Source: Endozoicomonas_A sp049275935
GTDB taxonomy: Bacteria > Pseudomonadota > Gammaproteobacteria > Pseudomonadales > Endozoicomonadaceae
DNA: 64,000 nt
Direction of reading: 5' to 3'
Assembly: GCF_049275935.1 (NCBI RefSeq)
Contig: NZ_CP184830.1
Span: 1,364,001-1,428,000 of the forward strand
In this document: positions 54,445 to 63,971 of the stretch, in pieces
Layout: every line of letters starts with the position of its first letter
Position numbering within the stretch: position 1 is the stretch's first letter
Program-made: the position numbers and the translations under genes
The notes under the pieces: model-generated
Told to the model about the DNA's origin: nothing
The model's database searches: none
The model's input: the letters and a program-made list of their open reading frames with translations, nothing else

Positions 54445-56115
54445 ATGACAAAATATGACTATGTCATAGTCGGAGCCGGTTCTGCCGGATGCGTTCTGGC
54501 CAATCGCCTGACAGAAGACGGCAAAAGTCGTGTTCTGCTAATTGAAACCGGTGGCAGTGACAAGAGCATCGTTATTCGAATGCCTGCGGCTCTGTCCATT
54601 CCCATGAATACCGAAAAGTATGCCTGGCAGTTTATAACCCGGCCTGAACCCTTTCTCGACAACCGTCGTATGCACTGCCCCCGGGGTAAGGTGCTGGGTG
54701 GTTCTTCTTCCATCAATGGCATGGTCTATGTTCGGGGCCACGCTAAAGACTTTGATGAATGGCATCAGCACGGAGCTACCAACTGGGATTACCGCCACTG
54801 CCTGCCCTATTTTCGTAAAGCAGAAACCTGGGCTTTCGGTGCCGATGACTATCGGGGAGGCAGTGGTCCATTAGCGGTCAATAATGGTAATGAAATGAAA
54901 AACCCTCTCTACTCCACCTTTATAAAGGCCGGGGTAGAAGCAGGCTACCTGGAAACCACTGACTGCAACGGTGCTCGACAGGAAGGTTTTGGAGCCATGC
55001 ACATGACTGTTAAGAACGGTATACGCTGGTCCACTGCCAACGCCTATCTTCGCCCGGCAATGAAACGAAGTCATTTAACGGTGGTTACCCATGCCCAGGT
55101 TCAGCGTGTCCTGCTGGAAGGCAAAAAGGCTACAGGCGTCGAATATAAACATAAAGGTCTCATCAAAAAAGTGCTGGTCACTAAAGAAATCATTCTTTCG
55201 GCAGGCTCTATTGGCTCACCTCATATTCTTCAATTATCAGGAATAGGCCCTCGCAAGGTATTAGAAGACGCAGATATAGCAGTTCAACACGAATTGCCTG
55301 GTGTAGGTGAAAATTTGCAGGATCATCTGGAATTCTACTTTCAGTTTCGCTGCAAAAAGCCCATTACTCTCAACGGCAAACTCGACCCGCTCAGTAAATT
55401 ATTCATTGGTGCTCGCTGGTTGTTCATGAGAGACGGGCTGGGTGCGACCAATCATTTTGAATCTTGTGGTTTTATCCGTTCAAAAGCAGGCGTTGAATGG
55501 CCTGATATGCAATACCACTTCCTGCCAGCGGCAATGCGCTATGATGGCAGGAGTGCTTTTGACGGGCATGGTTTCCAGGTTCATATCGGCCACAACAAAC
55601 CCAAAAGCCGTGGCTGGGTGAGAGCGGTGTCAGCCAATCCAGATGTTCACCCTGGTATTCGGTTCAACTATCTGTCCCACGAAGAAGACCGGGAAGGCTT
55701 CAGACAATGCGTTCGTCTGACCCGGGAAATCATCAACCAACCGGCGTTCGATGAATACCGAGACTCAGAAATACAGCCGGGAGAAAGCATTCAAACCGAT
55801 GAACAGATTGATGCCTTTGTTCGGGAATCCGTTGAAAGTGCCTATCATCCATCCTGCTCCTGCAAGATGGGAACGGATAACATGTCTGTGGTCGATCCAA
55901 AGACAAGAGTTAAAGGACTGGAAGGACTGAGAGTAGTGGACTCCTCCATCTTCCCAACCATTCCCAATGGCAATCTGAATGCCCCTACGATCATGGTGGC
56001 GGAGAGGGCGGCAGACCTCATCCGGGAGGCAGATATCTTGCCTCCGTCTTCTGCCCGAGTCGATTTGGATACTCAATGGCAGGAGAGACAGAGAAAAGGA
56101 ACCACTGTGCGCTGA
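54445..56115 (+). CDS. betA: Choline dehydrogenase
   Basis: 556 residues, GMC oxidoreductase. FAD-binding YVIVGAGSAGCVLANRL at the N-terminus, GGSSSINGMVYVRGHAKDFDEW (about 90-110), GAVGENLQDH-like segment and conserved His/Asn near the C-terminus (HPSCSCKMG and PTIPNGNLNAPT). It converts choline to betaine aldehyde at the inner membrane, providing BetB's substrate. Immediate coupling to betB supports the pathway for osmoprotectant synthesis. Confidence 0.96.
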   Translation: MTKYDYVIVGAGSAGCVLANRLTEDGKSRVLLIETGGSDKSIVIRMPAALSIPMNTEKYAWQFITRPEPFLDNRRMHCPRGKVLGGSSSINGMVYVRGHAKDFDEWHQHGATNWDYRHCLPYFRKAETWAFGADDYRGGSGPLAVNNGNEMKNPLYSTFIKAGVEAGYLETTDCNGARQEGFGAMHMTVKNGIRWSTANAYLRPAMKRSHLTVVTHAQVQRVLLEGKKATGVEYKHKGLIKKVLVTKEIILSAGSIGSPHILQLSGIGPRKVLEDADIAVQHELPGVGENLQDHLEFYFQFRCKKPITLNGKLDPLSKLFIGARWLFMRDGLGATNHFESCGFIRSKAGVEWPDMQYHFLPAAMRYDGRSAFDGHGFQVHIGHNKPKSRGWVRAVSANPDVHPGIRFNYLSHEEDREGFRQCVRLTREIINQPAFDEYRDSEIQPGESIQTDEQIDAFVRESVESAYHPSCSCKMGTDNMSVVDPKTRVKGLEGLRVVDSSIFPTIPNGNLNAPTIMVAERAADLIREADILPPSSARVDLDTQWQERQRKGTTVR

Positions 56116-56164
56116 TCAACTTGTAGCCACACTCTGCAGGATGGGAACCAGAGTAAAACCGCGT

Positions 56165-56193
56165 GGCTCTTGAGTCATTCAGGAGCCGTTTGT
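56165..56193 (+). terminator. Terminator after betA
   Basis: GGCTCTTGA (56165-56173) pairs with TCAGGAGCC (56179-56187) with one G-U pair and is followed by a T-rich run. It overlaps the end of the convergent pssA gene. Confidence 0.6.
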
Positions 56194-56999
56194 TTTCTGG
56201 TTTTTCCTACCAGGAACATAATGGGTCCGGAGCAGGCATAACTCAGAAAAATCAGCATCAGCACTCTGGGTGGATCGGTAAAGACGACGGCAAAAGCCAA
56301 AACCATGACAATCATAAAAATGAAAGGCACCCGTCCTTTCAGGTCCAGTTTCTTGAAACTGTTGTACTGAAAATTACTGACCATCAGCACACCAGCCAGA
56401 CCTGTAATCAGAGCGCCCAGCAATGCAATACCCATCATGTTGCCGTCGATACCAAAATCACTCAGCGCCCATACCATACCAATGACCAGTGCTGCTGCAG
56501 CGGGGCTGGCCAGACCGGTGAAATAGCGGCTATCTGTTACTTCCAGCTGAGTATTGAAACGGGCCAGACGCAAAGCAGCACAGGCTGCATAAATGAAGGC
56601 AACCATCCAGCCCACTTTACCCAGATCATTCAGGGCCCAACTGTAGGCGACCATGGCAGGCGTTACACCAAAGGTCACCATATCTGCCAGACTGTCGTAC
56701 TCCGCACCGAACTTGCTCTGGGTGTTGGTCATCCGGGCAACACGACCATCGAGGCCATCCAGAATCATAGCAACAAAGACTGAAATACAAGCCTGGGTAA
56801 AAAAACCCGCCTGGGCACTGATAATGGCGTAAAAGCCACAGAACAGATTACCTGTTGTAAACAGGTTAGGCAGTATATAAATGCCTCTGTGGCGAACTGT
56901 CTCCCCACCTTCGACCACCTCTTCAAAGTGCTCATCGACGGGAAACAGACCGTCCACAGCATCTTGTTCATTTTCGGGTCGTTTCGGTTTATCGCTCAT
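56175..56999 (-). CDS. pssA: CDP-diacylglycerol-serine O-phosphatidyltransferase
   Basis: 274 residues. The CDP-alcohol phosphatidyltransferase motif (DG-x2-AR-x8-G-x3-D-x3-D) is present: DGLDGRVARMTNTQSKFGAEYDSLAD. Seven or eight membrane segments follow a polar N-terminus (about 1-45). It makes phosphatidylserine, precursor of phosphatidylethanolamine. It is the type with a membrane-integrated fold, not the peripheral E. coli PssA. ilvC, often a neighbour of such genes, is 6 kb away. Confidence 0.93.
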   Translation of the reverse strand: MSDKPKRPENEQDAVDGLFPVDEHFEEVVEGGETVRHRGIYILPNLFTTGNLFCGFYAIISAQAGFFTQACISVFVAMILDGLDGRVARMTNTQSKFGAEYDSLADMVTFGVTPAMVAYSWALNDLGKVGWMVAFIYAACAALRLARFNTQLEVTDSRYFTGLASPAAAALVIGMVWALSDFGIDGNMMGIALLGALITGLAGVLMVSNFQYNSFKKLDLKGRVPFIFMIVMVLAFAVVFTDPPRVLMLIFLSYACSGPIMFLVGKTRKQTAPE

Positions 57000-57072
57000 T
57001 TCAGCATCTGCTCATCGACATAAAGGTGAAAAAACACACTCTATCATGAAAGGTATGGATACTGCATAACCG

Positions 57073-58005
57073 CTAGGAGCCTGACAGGGAATAGACTTCC
57101 ATCAGTTGCCATCCTGACTCACAACGCTGGCTCAACTCAGTCCATAACCTTTCAGCTCTGGCATGCAGCCGAACTGTGTTTCGGTAAAGCAGAATTTCTA
57201 TAGAGCCCGTCCAGTCAGCTCTTTCAGAATAGGGAACCAGCTGACCAGACTTCAGCTCATCCTGTACGGAATAATCCGGTAACCAGGCAACCCCTTTGCC
57301 TTTAAGAGCCATTTCCTTGAGCAGGTTGGTCAGGGAAGACTCCATTACCGTCTGAAAGAGTACGGGAACGTCCGATGCACTCAACAGACTATTGACCTTG
57401 CGCCCCATAAAAGCATTGGGGCTATATCGGAGTAAGGGTACAGTGCAAGGATCACTATCAGAAAACATTGGTTTTCCCTGAGCATCAGGCAGACAAACGG
57501 GCAAAAGACGCGTCATCCCCAGTTTCAGATATACAAAGGGCGGCTGCATTAAAGCGTCAACATTGAACGCCAGGAGAAAATCACAATTACCTTCCTGCAG
57601 CGCCTCTACCGCGAGATCAACATCAATGCTTTCTACTCTGGTTTGCAGTAATTGCTCATCTTCACTCACCTGCTGAATCAATTCCGGTAACAAAGTCACC
57701 GACAGGGAATGAGCTGCAGCAAAGTCAATGGCCTGCCCGGAGACGACACCCTGTAACTGACCCAGACCCTCTTCCATTTGACGAAGCAGGTTCCTGGCCG
57801 TTGTTCTGAACAAACGCCCTTCCGGAGTCAGTTTGATGGGAACCGTTCCCCTGTCTACCAGCTCAAAACCGACCGTCTGTTCCAGAGAACGAACTCTTCG
57901 ACCAAAAGCAGGTTGTGTGATGTTTCGAAAATCAGCAGCACGGGAAAAATTTCTCAGCTCGGCCAATGCCAGAAAATCTTCCAGCCACTTGGTTTCCAGA
58001 TTCAT
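57073..58005 (-). CDS. LysR-family transcriptional regulator
   Basis: 310 residues. The HTH (about 5-62) has WLEDFLALAELRNFSRAADFRNITQPAFGRRVRSLEQTVG, and the effector-binding domain follows (about 90-300). It is 43 bases downstream of the racemase gene on the same strand, so the two are probably co-transcribed and it may regulate that operon or an Asp/Glu-related pathway. The effector is not predictable. Confidence 0.9.
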   Translation of the reverse strand: MNLETKWLEDFLALAELRNFSRAADFRNITQPAFGRRVRSLEQTVGFELVDRGTVPIKLTPEGRLFRTTARNLLRQMEEGLGQLQGVVSGQAIDFAAAHSLSVTLLPELIQQVSEDEQLLQTRVESIDVDLAVEALQEGNCDFLLAFNVDALMQPPFVYLKLGMTRLLPVCLPDAQGKPMFSDSDPCTVPLLRYSPNAFMGRKVNSLLSASDVPVLFQTVMESSLTNLLKEMALKGKGVAWLPDYSVQDELKSGQLVPYSERADWTGSIEILLYRNTVRLHARAERLWTELSQRCESGWQLMEVYSLSGS

Positions 58006-58048
58006 TCAGGCACGACTCCCAGACTTCAGTTCAACTTACCCCCGCTCC

Positions 58049-58750
58049 TCAAGCAGCTTCTTTCTCTTCCTGCTGACTGTACCAGTCAACACAGGCTCCG
58101 GCTAACAGCGCTGTTGCATCAATGTACTGTCCGGGATTTGTTTTCACAACGTCGGCAAGACCTACAGGAATTTCTGTGCAGCCCAGAATAACCGCTTCAG
58201 CGCCCTGACTAACCAGATCATCAAAAACCATTTTCATACACTGACTGCCCTGCTCCAGACGCCCTGCCTTAATATCGTAGATGGCATCCATCATCAGCGT
58301 TTGCATACCCTGCTCAGGTATCAGACATTCACGACCATCGTTCTCTATCTGCCGTTGGTACATTATGGCTGAAACCGTAGCGCTGGTCGCCATAACACCT
58401 ATTTTGCGCAGATTATTTCGTCGGATATGTTGTTCAACACAACTCAGGATACTGATCATTGGAATCCGAGCCTGTTTTTGCAGCTTATCAAACCAGAAAT
58501 GTGCAGTATTACAGGGAATCACTGCACACTGGGCACCGCCTCGCTCAAGACTTCTCAAACCTCTCAGCAAGGCCGGAAAAGGGTCCTCGCAACCTTCAAG
58601 AATGCAGGCACTGCGATCTGGAATCTGAGGGACATTATGCACCAGCATGGGCAGGTGCTCCTGATCCTTACTGGCTTGTGTCAAAGCAATGATTTTCTGC
58701 ATAAAGTCTACGGTAGCCAGAGGCCCCATTCCGCCCAGTACTCCTAACAC
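58049..58750 (-). CDS. Aspartate/glutamate racemase family protein
   Basis: 233 residues with a GTG start at 58750. The two catalytic cysteines are in CNTAHFWF (about 80) and GCTEIPVGL (about 190), and GGMGPLATVDF is the family opening. It interconverts L- and D-Asp or Glu (or a related amino acid). Followed by a LysR gene in the same direction; both probably belong to one unit. Confidence 0.88.
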   Translation of the reverse strand: MLGVLGGMGPLATVDFMQKIIALTQASKDQEHLPMLVHNVPQIPDRSACILEGCEDPFPALLRGLRSLERGGAQCAVIPCNTAHFWFDKLQKQARIPMISILSCVEQHIRRNNLRKIGVMATSATVSAIMYQRQIENDGRECLIPEQGMQTLMMDAIYDIKAGRLEQGSQCMKMVFDDLVSQGAEAVILGCTEIPVGLADVVKTNPGQYIDATALLAGACVDWYSQQEEKEAA

Positions 58751-58972
58751 GACATACTCCGTTTAATTGGTGACTGCAAGATTAGCAATATCACTAGAAA
58801 CTATGGTCATATAATTACGACTCCCAGGGAGCTTGTGAAATGCCTAAAGCGAAGGATTAATGCCGAAATGGCATGGGGAGGAAGGCAGATAAAAATATAA
58901 GGTTTTACTTATTGGAATTAACTTCTTATAACAGGAAACTATAGAATTCCATTACCAACCAAATTGATAGCT

Positions 58973-59683
58973 ATGAAAAGAATTACAATGGTTGTGGCCA
59001 TGAAACAGGAAGCAGCGCCACTCATTGAGAAACTGGGCCTGGCCGAAACAGACGACACAAATCCCCTGCTACCCTGCAAAACCTTTGCGGGTGAGTACAA
59101 GAATCTGAACATCAATCTGATTACCAACGGTTCCGACTCAGTTCACGGTGTAGAAAATGTCGGTACCCAGCCAGCAACCCTGGCGGCATACGAAGCACTT
59201 CGCCTCTTGTCACCGGACCTGGTCATCAATGCCGGAACCTGTGGAGGTTTTTCCGACAAGGGCTGTAAAGTTGGTGACGTTTATATTGGCGAGCGTATTC
59301 GTTTCTTTGACCGTCGTATCCCCATGGGCGAACATTACGAAGCCTACGGCGACGGTAATTTTCAGTGCCAAGTGGCAGTGGATCTGGCCCGAAAACTGGA
59401 TTTGCCCACCTCTGTTGTCTGCACCGGCAACTCTCTCGATATGAGTCCGACCGATGAAGCCATTCTGCGTCAGGAACCTATGGTCAACAAAGAGATGGAA
59501 GCCGCAGCCATTGCCTGGGTAGCTTCCCATTACCAGACGCCAGTGGTTGCGGTAAAATCGGTGACAGACCTGATGGACAGTAAGCATGGCACAGCAGAAG
59601 AATTCGCTTCCAACCTGGCCCTGGCCTCCAGAAATCTTCAGGAAGAAGTGCTGAGACTGCTTGATCTTCTTGCTCAGCAATAA
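58973..59683 (+). CDS. MTA/SAH nucleosidase-like protein
   Basis: 236 residues from the ATG at 58973 (a TTG nine bases earlier is possible). PNP/UDP-family fold: VAMKQEAAPLIEKLG, VINAGTCGGFSDKGCKVGDVYIGERIRFFDRR, and VNKEMEAAAIAWVASHYQTPVVAVKSVTDL containing the substrate-binding Glu and Asp. It hydrolyses methylthioadenosine or S-adenosylhomocysteine, or a similar purine nucleoside. The sequence resembles the plant MTN branch more than typical E. coli MtnN. Confidence 0.82.
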   Translation: MKRITMVVAMKQEAAPLIEKLGLAETDDTNPLLPCKTFAGEYKNLNINLITNGSDSVHGVENVGTQPATLAAYEALRLLSPDLVINAGTCGGFSDKGCKVGDVYIGERIRFFDRRIPMGEHYEAYGDGNFQCQVAVDLARKLDLPTSVVCTGNSLDMSPTDEAILRQEPMVNKEMEAAAIAWVASHYQTPVVAVKSVTDLMDSKHGTAEEFASNLALASRNLQEEVLRLLDLLAQQ

Positions 59684-59752
59684 ACTACTAAGTACCTGGC
59701 CAGTTGGTTTCGCATATTCTGGCTGCAACCAAAACACACTCAGGGAGACGTT

Positions 59753-59953
59753 ATGCGTTATTTTCTGGCAATACTTTTGCCACCGATAGCCGTTCTTTTA
59801 TGTGGCAAGCCGGGTCAGATGATCCTTAATATTATTCTGACCCTGCTGGGTTGGATTCCCGGAATCATTCATGCCCTGTTTGTTGTTAACAGTCACCTGG
59901 CAGACAAGCGCAACCAGAAAGTCATTGACGCCATTAAAAATCAGGAAGATTAG
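59753..59953 (+). CDS. Pmp3/YqaE-family small membrane protein
   Basis: 66 residues with two membrane segments (RYFLAILLPPIAVLLCG and NIILTLLGWIPGIIHALFVV), the Pmp3 signature. Family members affect membrane potential and are induced by salt or cold. A conserved pair with the DUF2959 lipoprotein gene starting 4 bases later suggests a joint role. Confidence 0.88.
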   Translation: MRYFLAILLPPIAVLLCGKPGQMILNIILTLLGWIPGIIHALFVVNSHLADKRNQKVIDAIKNQED

Positions 59954-59957
59954 CGCT

Positions 59958-60617
59958 ATGTTCTCAGCATTCCGGGCAGGAATACCCGTCCTGCTGCTTA
60001 TTTTGTCGGTCTTTCTGACAGGCTGCCAGAGTACTTATTACAGCGCCATGGAAAAGGTAGGCGTTTACAAGCGCGAGATTTTGGTGGACCGCATCAAGAG
60101 CTCTCAGGCCGCTCAGGAAGAAGCTCAAGAGCAATTCAGCTCAGCGTTGGAACAGTTTCGCAGCGTCGTCAATTTTAATGGTGGTGATCTGGAGGCGCTT
60201 TATGATCAGCTTAATGCTGAGTTCGAGGACAGCGAAGCTTCTGCAGATAAGGTTCGTAAGCGCATCCGGGACGTTAAAGATGTCTCGGAAGCACTCTTTG
60301 AAGAGTGGGAAGCAGAGCTGGAACTCTATTCCAGCGGCAGTCTTCGTCGTGCCAGTCAACTGCAGCTGAATGAAACCCGTCATCAGTACAAAAAAATGCT
60401 GGCCAGCATGGAACAATCAGAAAAGCGCATGCAACCGGTTCTGAATGCCTTCCGGGATCAGGTTTTGTATCTGAAACACAACCTCAATGCACGGGCTATT
60501 GCGGCACTCAAGGGTGAATTTGGTGCCATTAAGCTGGACATTGATCGCCTGCTAAGAGATATGCAGCGCTCCATTGATGAGTCACGCAAGTTCGTTGCCA
60601 CCTTGCAACAGTCATGA
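59958..60617 (+). CDS. DUF2959 lipoprotein
   Basis: 219 residues from the ATG at 59958, 4 bases after the Pmp3 stop. Signal peptide with lipobox LTGC (Cys about 22), so an outer-membrane or inner-membrane lipoprotein. The rest is a long coiled coil (about 40-215), rich in Gln, Glu, Lys. Family function unknown. Probably translationally coupled to the preceding gene. Confidence 0.85.
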   Translation: MFSAFRAGIPVLLLILSVFLTGCQSTYYSAMEKVGVYKREILVDRIKSSQAAQEEAQEQFSSALEQFRSVVNFNGGDLEALYDQLNAEFEDSEASADKVRKRIRDVKDVSEALFEEWEAELELYSSGSLRRASQLQLNETRHQYKKMLASMEQSEKRMQPVLNAFRDQVLYLKHNLNARAIAALKGEFGAIKLDIDRLLRDMQRSIDESRKFVATLQQS

Positions 60618-60696
60618 GTGATCGAAGCAATCTTGCTTCACTTTGAGTGGGGAAAGATTGCTCGGGAGTCTAACCCGGACTGTCTGTTGAAGAATA

Positions 60697-61605
60697 TTAC
60701 CTACTGCTTATCCACAACCCCATAAAGATCAATCCTGCCCCTATCAGGTGGAACTGATAAAGCGTCTGCCCAAGAATGGGAATAGCGAGCATAGCTGAAA
60801 ACACGGGTATCAAAAAGTGAAACATGGCTGCAGTGCTTGGTCCCAGCACAGACACGCCGAAGTTCCAGAAAAGAAAGGCGACCAGAGTAGCAAACAAAAC
60901 CTCGTAAATGATTACATAAAGTGCATCCTGGCTAATGGAGAAGCTGCGCTCAGATGCAGGCTCCCAGAGATAGAAGGGCAAAAGGAACATCGCCCCAATT
61001 CCGATTAGTGTGGTTAGCAGCTGAGCCTCGGATAAAGGCAGTTCAAAACGCTTGAGCAAAACGGTATAAAGACCCCAGCAGCACATAGCAAGAAACATGA
61101 TCATGTCTCCTCTGCCAAAATCAAGACTGACCAGCATTGACCACTCTCCTTTACTTAAAATCGTGAGTAGTCCGGGAATTGCCATTCCCATACCGAAAAG
61201 CTGCCTTTTTTTAGGAAAAACATGCAGCAGAGGAACCGCCAGGATCATTGTAATGACGGGCAGAATCATCTCAATCAAGGCCAAAGTCACTGCCTGTGTG
61301 GATTCAGCAGCGATGTAAAGCAGTGTGTTAGCGCAGAAAATGCCGAGGAACCCCAGGACCAGCAGTTGATAGCGACCTTGAAAGATTACCTTTCTCTGTT
61401 GAATCAGTTTCTTGCCGGTAAACGAAAACAGGATCAGAAAAGCCAGAGTCCACCGCCAGAATGACAATGCGATGGGAGGAATGCCTTCTACACTCATCTG
61501 GTTTGCAACAAGATTCTCTCCCGCCCAACAGAGAGTCGCTAACACCACCGCCAGTATTGCCAGAATGTTAGAATGAGCAATCAAATGGACGATTTTTTCT
61601 CTCAA
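60697..61605 (-). CDS. EamA/DMT-family transporter, copy 1
   Basis: 302 residues, TTG start (61605) with GGAG 8 bases upstream. About ten membrane segments and two EamA halves. Its sequence is very similar to the next gene (CWAGENLVANQMSVEGIPPIALSFWRW versus CWGGNLVAGRISVGDIPPVALSFWRW), and the flanks match. One extra residue (CWAGENL) lies in the first segment. It exports a small metabolite; substrate unknown. Confidence 0.88.
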   Translation of the reverse strand: MREKIVHLIAHSNILAILAVVLATLCWAGENLVANQMSVEGIPPIALSFWRWTLAFLILFSFTGKKLIQQRKVIFQGRYQLLVLGFLGIFCANTLLYIAAESTQAVTLALIEMILPVITMILAVPLLHVFPKKRQLFGMGMAIPGLLTILSKGEWSMLVSLDFGRGDMIMFLAMCCWGLYTVLLKRFELPLSEAQLLTTLIGIGAMFLLPFYLWEPASERSFSISQDALYVIIYEVLFATLVAFLFWNFGVSVLGPSTAAMFHFLIPVFSAMLAIPILGQTLYQFHLIGAGLIFMGLWISSR

Positions 61606-61695
61606 GTTACTGCTCCAAAAAAATATGTCTGTGATCTTTTAAACCTCTTGAATCATTGGCACTGGCTTAAGCCCTTATCTATTCACATAGGGAGT

Positions 61696-62628
61696 CTAAC
61701 CCGGACTGTCTGTTGAAGAATATTTCCTGTTGGTTATCCACAATCCTGTAAAGATCAACCCTGCCCCTATCAGGTGGTACTGGTAAAGCGTCTCTCCAAG
61801 GATGGGAATAGCGAACATGGCTGAAAACACAGGGATCAGGAAGTTGAACATAGCCGCATTATTTGCCCCGAGTAAAGACACGCCGAAATTCCATGACATA
61901 TAGGCGACCAATGAAGCAAAAAGAACTGAGTAACTGATCAGAAAAAGTGCTTTCGGACTCACGGTAAAGCCACCTCTCATCGATAGCTCCCAAAGGTAAA
62001 AAGGCAAGAGGATCACCACCCCAATCCCGACCATTATGGTCAACAGATGAGCCCCGGACAAAGGCAATTCAAAACGCTTGAGCAAAACCGTATAAGAGCC
62101 CCAGCAACAGGTAGCGAAAAGCATGATTAAATCTCCCCTGCCAAAGTCCAGGCTGGCCATCGATGACCATTCTCCCTTACTGAAAATCGTCAACAGTCCC
62201 GGAATAGCCATTCCCATACCAAACAACTGCCTTTTTTTAGGAAAAGTCTTCAACAGAGGAATAGCGAGAATCATAGTAATCACGGGCAGTGCTATTTGTA
62301 TCAGGCCCAGGTTTACCGCCTGTGTGGATTGAGCTGCGATATAAAGCAATGTGTTAAAGCAGGTAATGCTGAAGAATCCCAGGATCAGTAATTGATAACG
62401 ACTCTGAAAAATCAGCTTTCTCTGCTGAATCAGTTTCTTTCCGGTAAACGAAAACAGGATCAGAAGAGTCAGAACCCACCGCCAGAATGACAGCGCGACG
62501 GGAGGGATATCTCCCACACTAATCCGGCCCGCAACCAGGTTACCCCCCCAACAGAGTGTCGCTAAGACCAACCCCAGTATTGCCACAATGTTAGGTTGGG
62601 TCTTCAAATGGGCAATTTTTTTTCTCAA
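61696..62628 (-). CDS. EamA/DMT-family transporter, copy 2
   Basis: 310 residues, TTG start at 62628, again with a GGAG site 8 bases before it. Ten membrane segments; same family and very similar sequence to its neighbour, with a short Ser-rich C-terminal extension. Both copies keep the start, ribosome-binding site and a 3' flank (GAGTCTAACCCGGACTGTCT), so they arose by a tandem duplication. 90 bases separate them. Confidence 0.88.
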   Translation of the reverse strand: MRKKIAHLKTQPNIVAILGLVLATLCWGGNLVAGRISVGDIPPVALSFWRWVLTLLILFSFTGKKLIQQRKLIFQSRYQLLILGFFSITCFNTLLYIAAQSTQAVNLGLIQIALPVITMILAIPLLKTFPKKRQLFGMGMAIPGLLTIFSKGEWSSMASLDFGRGDLIMLFATCCWGSYTVLLKRFELPLSGAHLLTIMVGIGVVILLPFYLWELSMRGGFTVSPKALFLISYSVLFASLVAYMSWNFGVSLLGANNAAMFNFLIPVFSAMFAIPILGETLYQYHLIGAGLIFTGLWITNRKYSSTDSPG

Positions 62629-62954
62629 GGTACCGCTCCAGAAAATTTGCCGACTGTCTCTTAATTCACAACCATCGCAACTATTGTAAAATGCGCTCCG
62701 GAAATAAAGAGACTAGAGCTTTAACTGTATCTCTGCCCAAAATAATCATCATCCGTTAGCCATTATTCAAAATTCGATCATGAATCGATTTATGGCTGGC
62801 TTCCTATGCCTGGCAGACATTGTTCGTTTCCCGGGAGCTTCCATAGTCGCGAAGTAGACTAGTTTACGAACAGCGTCATCAATCAGAAAAACTTGTGCTT
62901 TTTAAACTAAAAAAGGCGCACAAGGCGCCTTTTTTGAAAAGTTGATTTTAACAA
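62629..62954. other. Spacer between transporter and ilvC
   Basis: No gene is seen. It contains the terminator of ilvC and some AT-rich sequence that probably holds the transporter promoter. Nothing else stands out. Confidence 0.5.
62911..62938 (-). terminator. Terminator after ilvC
   Basis: AAAAGGCGC (62911-62919) pairs with GCGCCTTTT (62925-62933). The leftward strand ends in a T run. It follows the ilvC stop at 62955. Confidence 0.8.
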
Positions 62955-63971
62955 TCAGTTCTTATCTTTATCAACCAGCTGATTCTCGGTGATCCAGGGC
63001 ATCATTTCACGCAGCTTGGCACCGGTCTTTTCGATTGGGTGAGCAGCATTGTTACGACGATAAGCAGTCATGGACGGATAGTTCATTGCACCTTCAGTGA
63101 TGAATTTCTTGGCGTACTCACCGTTCTGGATGTCTTTCAGGGCTTCACGCATAGCCTTACGAGATTCATCGTTGATGACTCTTGGGCCGGTTACATACTC
63201 ACCATACTCGGCATTGTTGGAGATGGAGTAGTTCATGTTGGCGATCCCGCCTTCGTACATCAGGTCGACAATCAGCTTCAGCTCATGCAGACATTCAAAG
63301 TAAGCCATTTCAGGAGCATAACCTGCTTCGGTCAGTGTTTCGAAACCGGCCTTAACCAGCTCTACCGCACCACCACACAACACAGCCTGCTCACCAAACA
63401 GATCGGTTTCGGTTTCATCTTTGAAAGTAGTTTCGATGATACCGGTACGACCACCACCTACGCCACAGGCGTACGACAGGGCCAGATCTTTAGCCTTTCC
63501 GGAAGCATCCTGATAGATAGCAACCAGATCAGGGATACCGCCGCCTTTAACAAACTCGGAACGCACAGTGTGACCCGGTGCTTTAGGGGCAATCATGACA
63601 ACGTCCAGATCGGCGCGAGGAACAACCTGGTTGTAGTGAATAGCGAAACCGTGAGCAAATGCCAAGGTTGCACCCTGCTTCAGGTTAGGCTCAATTTCGC
63701 TCTTATACAGCTGAGACTGGAATTCATCCGGAGTCAGGATCATGACCAGGTCAGCCTGGGCGACTGCAGCAGCCACGTCCATTACCTTTAGGCCTGCAGA
63801 TTCGGCTTTGGCAACAGAAGCGGAGCTCTTACGCAGACCAATGGTGACATCTACCCCGGAGTCCTTGAGGTTATTGGCATGGGCATGACCCTGAGAGCCA
63901 TAGCCAATAATGGATACTTTCTGACCACGGATGAGGGAAAGATCACAGTCTTTATCGTAATAAACTTTCAT
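62955..63971 (-). CDS. ilvC: Ketol-acid reductoisomerase
   Basis: 338 residues, the short class I form. NADP-binding GYGSQGHAHANNL (about 23-35), and the C-terminal domain with ETDLFGEQAVLCGG (metal-binding Asp/Glu, about 190) and MYEGGIANMNYSISNNAEYGEY. It converts acetolactate and acetohydroxybutyrate to dihydroxy acids in valine, leucine and isoleucine synthesis. AGGAG precedes the ATG. The upstream ilvBN genes would lie beyond the window. Confidence 0.97.
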   Translation of the reverse strand: MKVYYDKDCDLSLIRGQKVSIIGYGSQGHAHANNLKDSGVDVTIGLRKSSASVAKAESAGLKVMDVAAAVAQADLVMILTPDEFQSQLYKSEIEPNLKQGATLAFAHGFAIHYNQVVPRADLDVVMIAPKAPGHTVRSEFVKGGGIPDLVAIYQDASGKAKDLALSYACGVGGGRTGIIETTFKDETETDLFGEQAVLCGGAVELVKAGFETLTEAGYAPEMAYFECLHELKLIVDLMYEGGIANMNYSISNNAEYGEYVTGPRVINDESRKAMREALKDIQNGEYAKKFITEGAMNYPSMTAYRRNNAAHPIEKTGAKLREMMPWITENQLVDKDKN

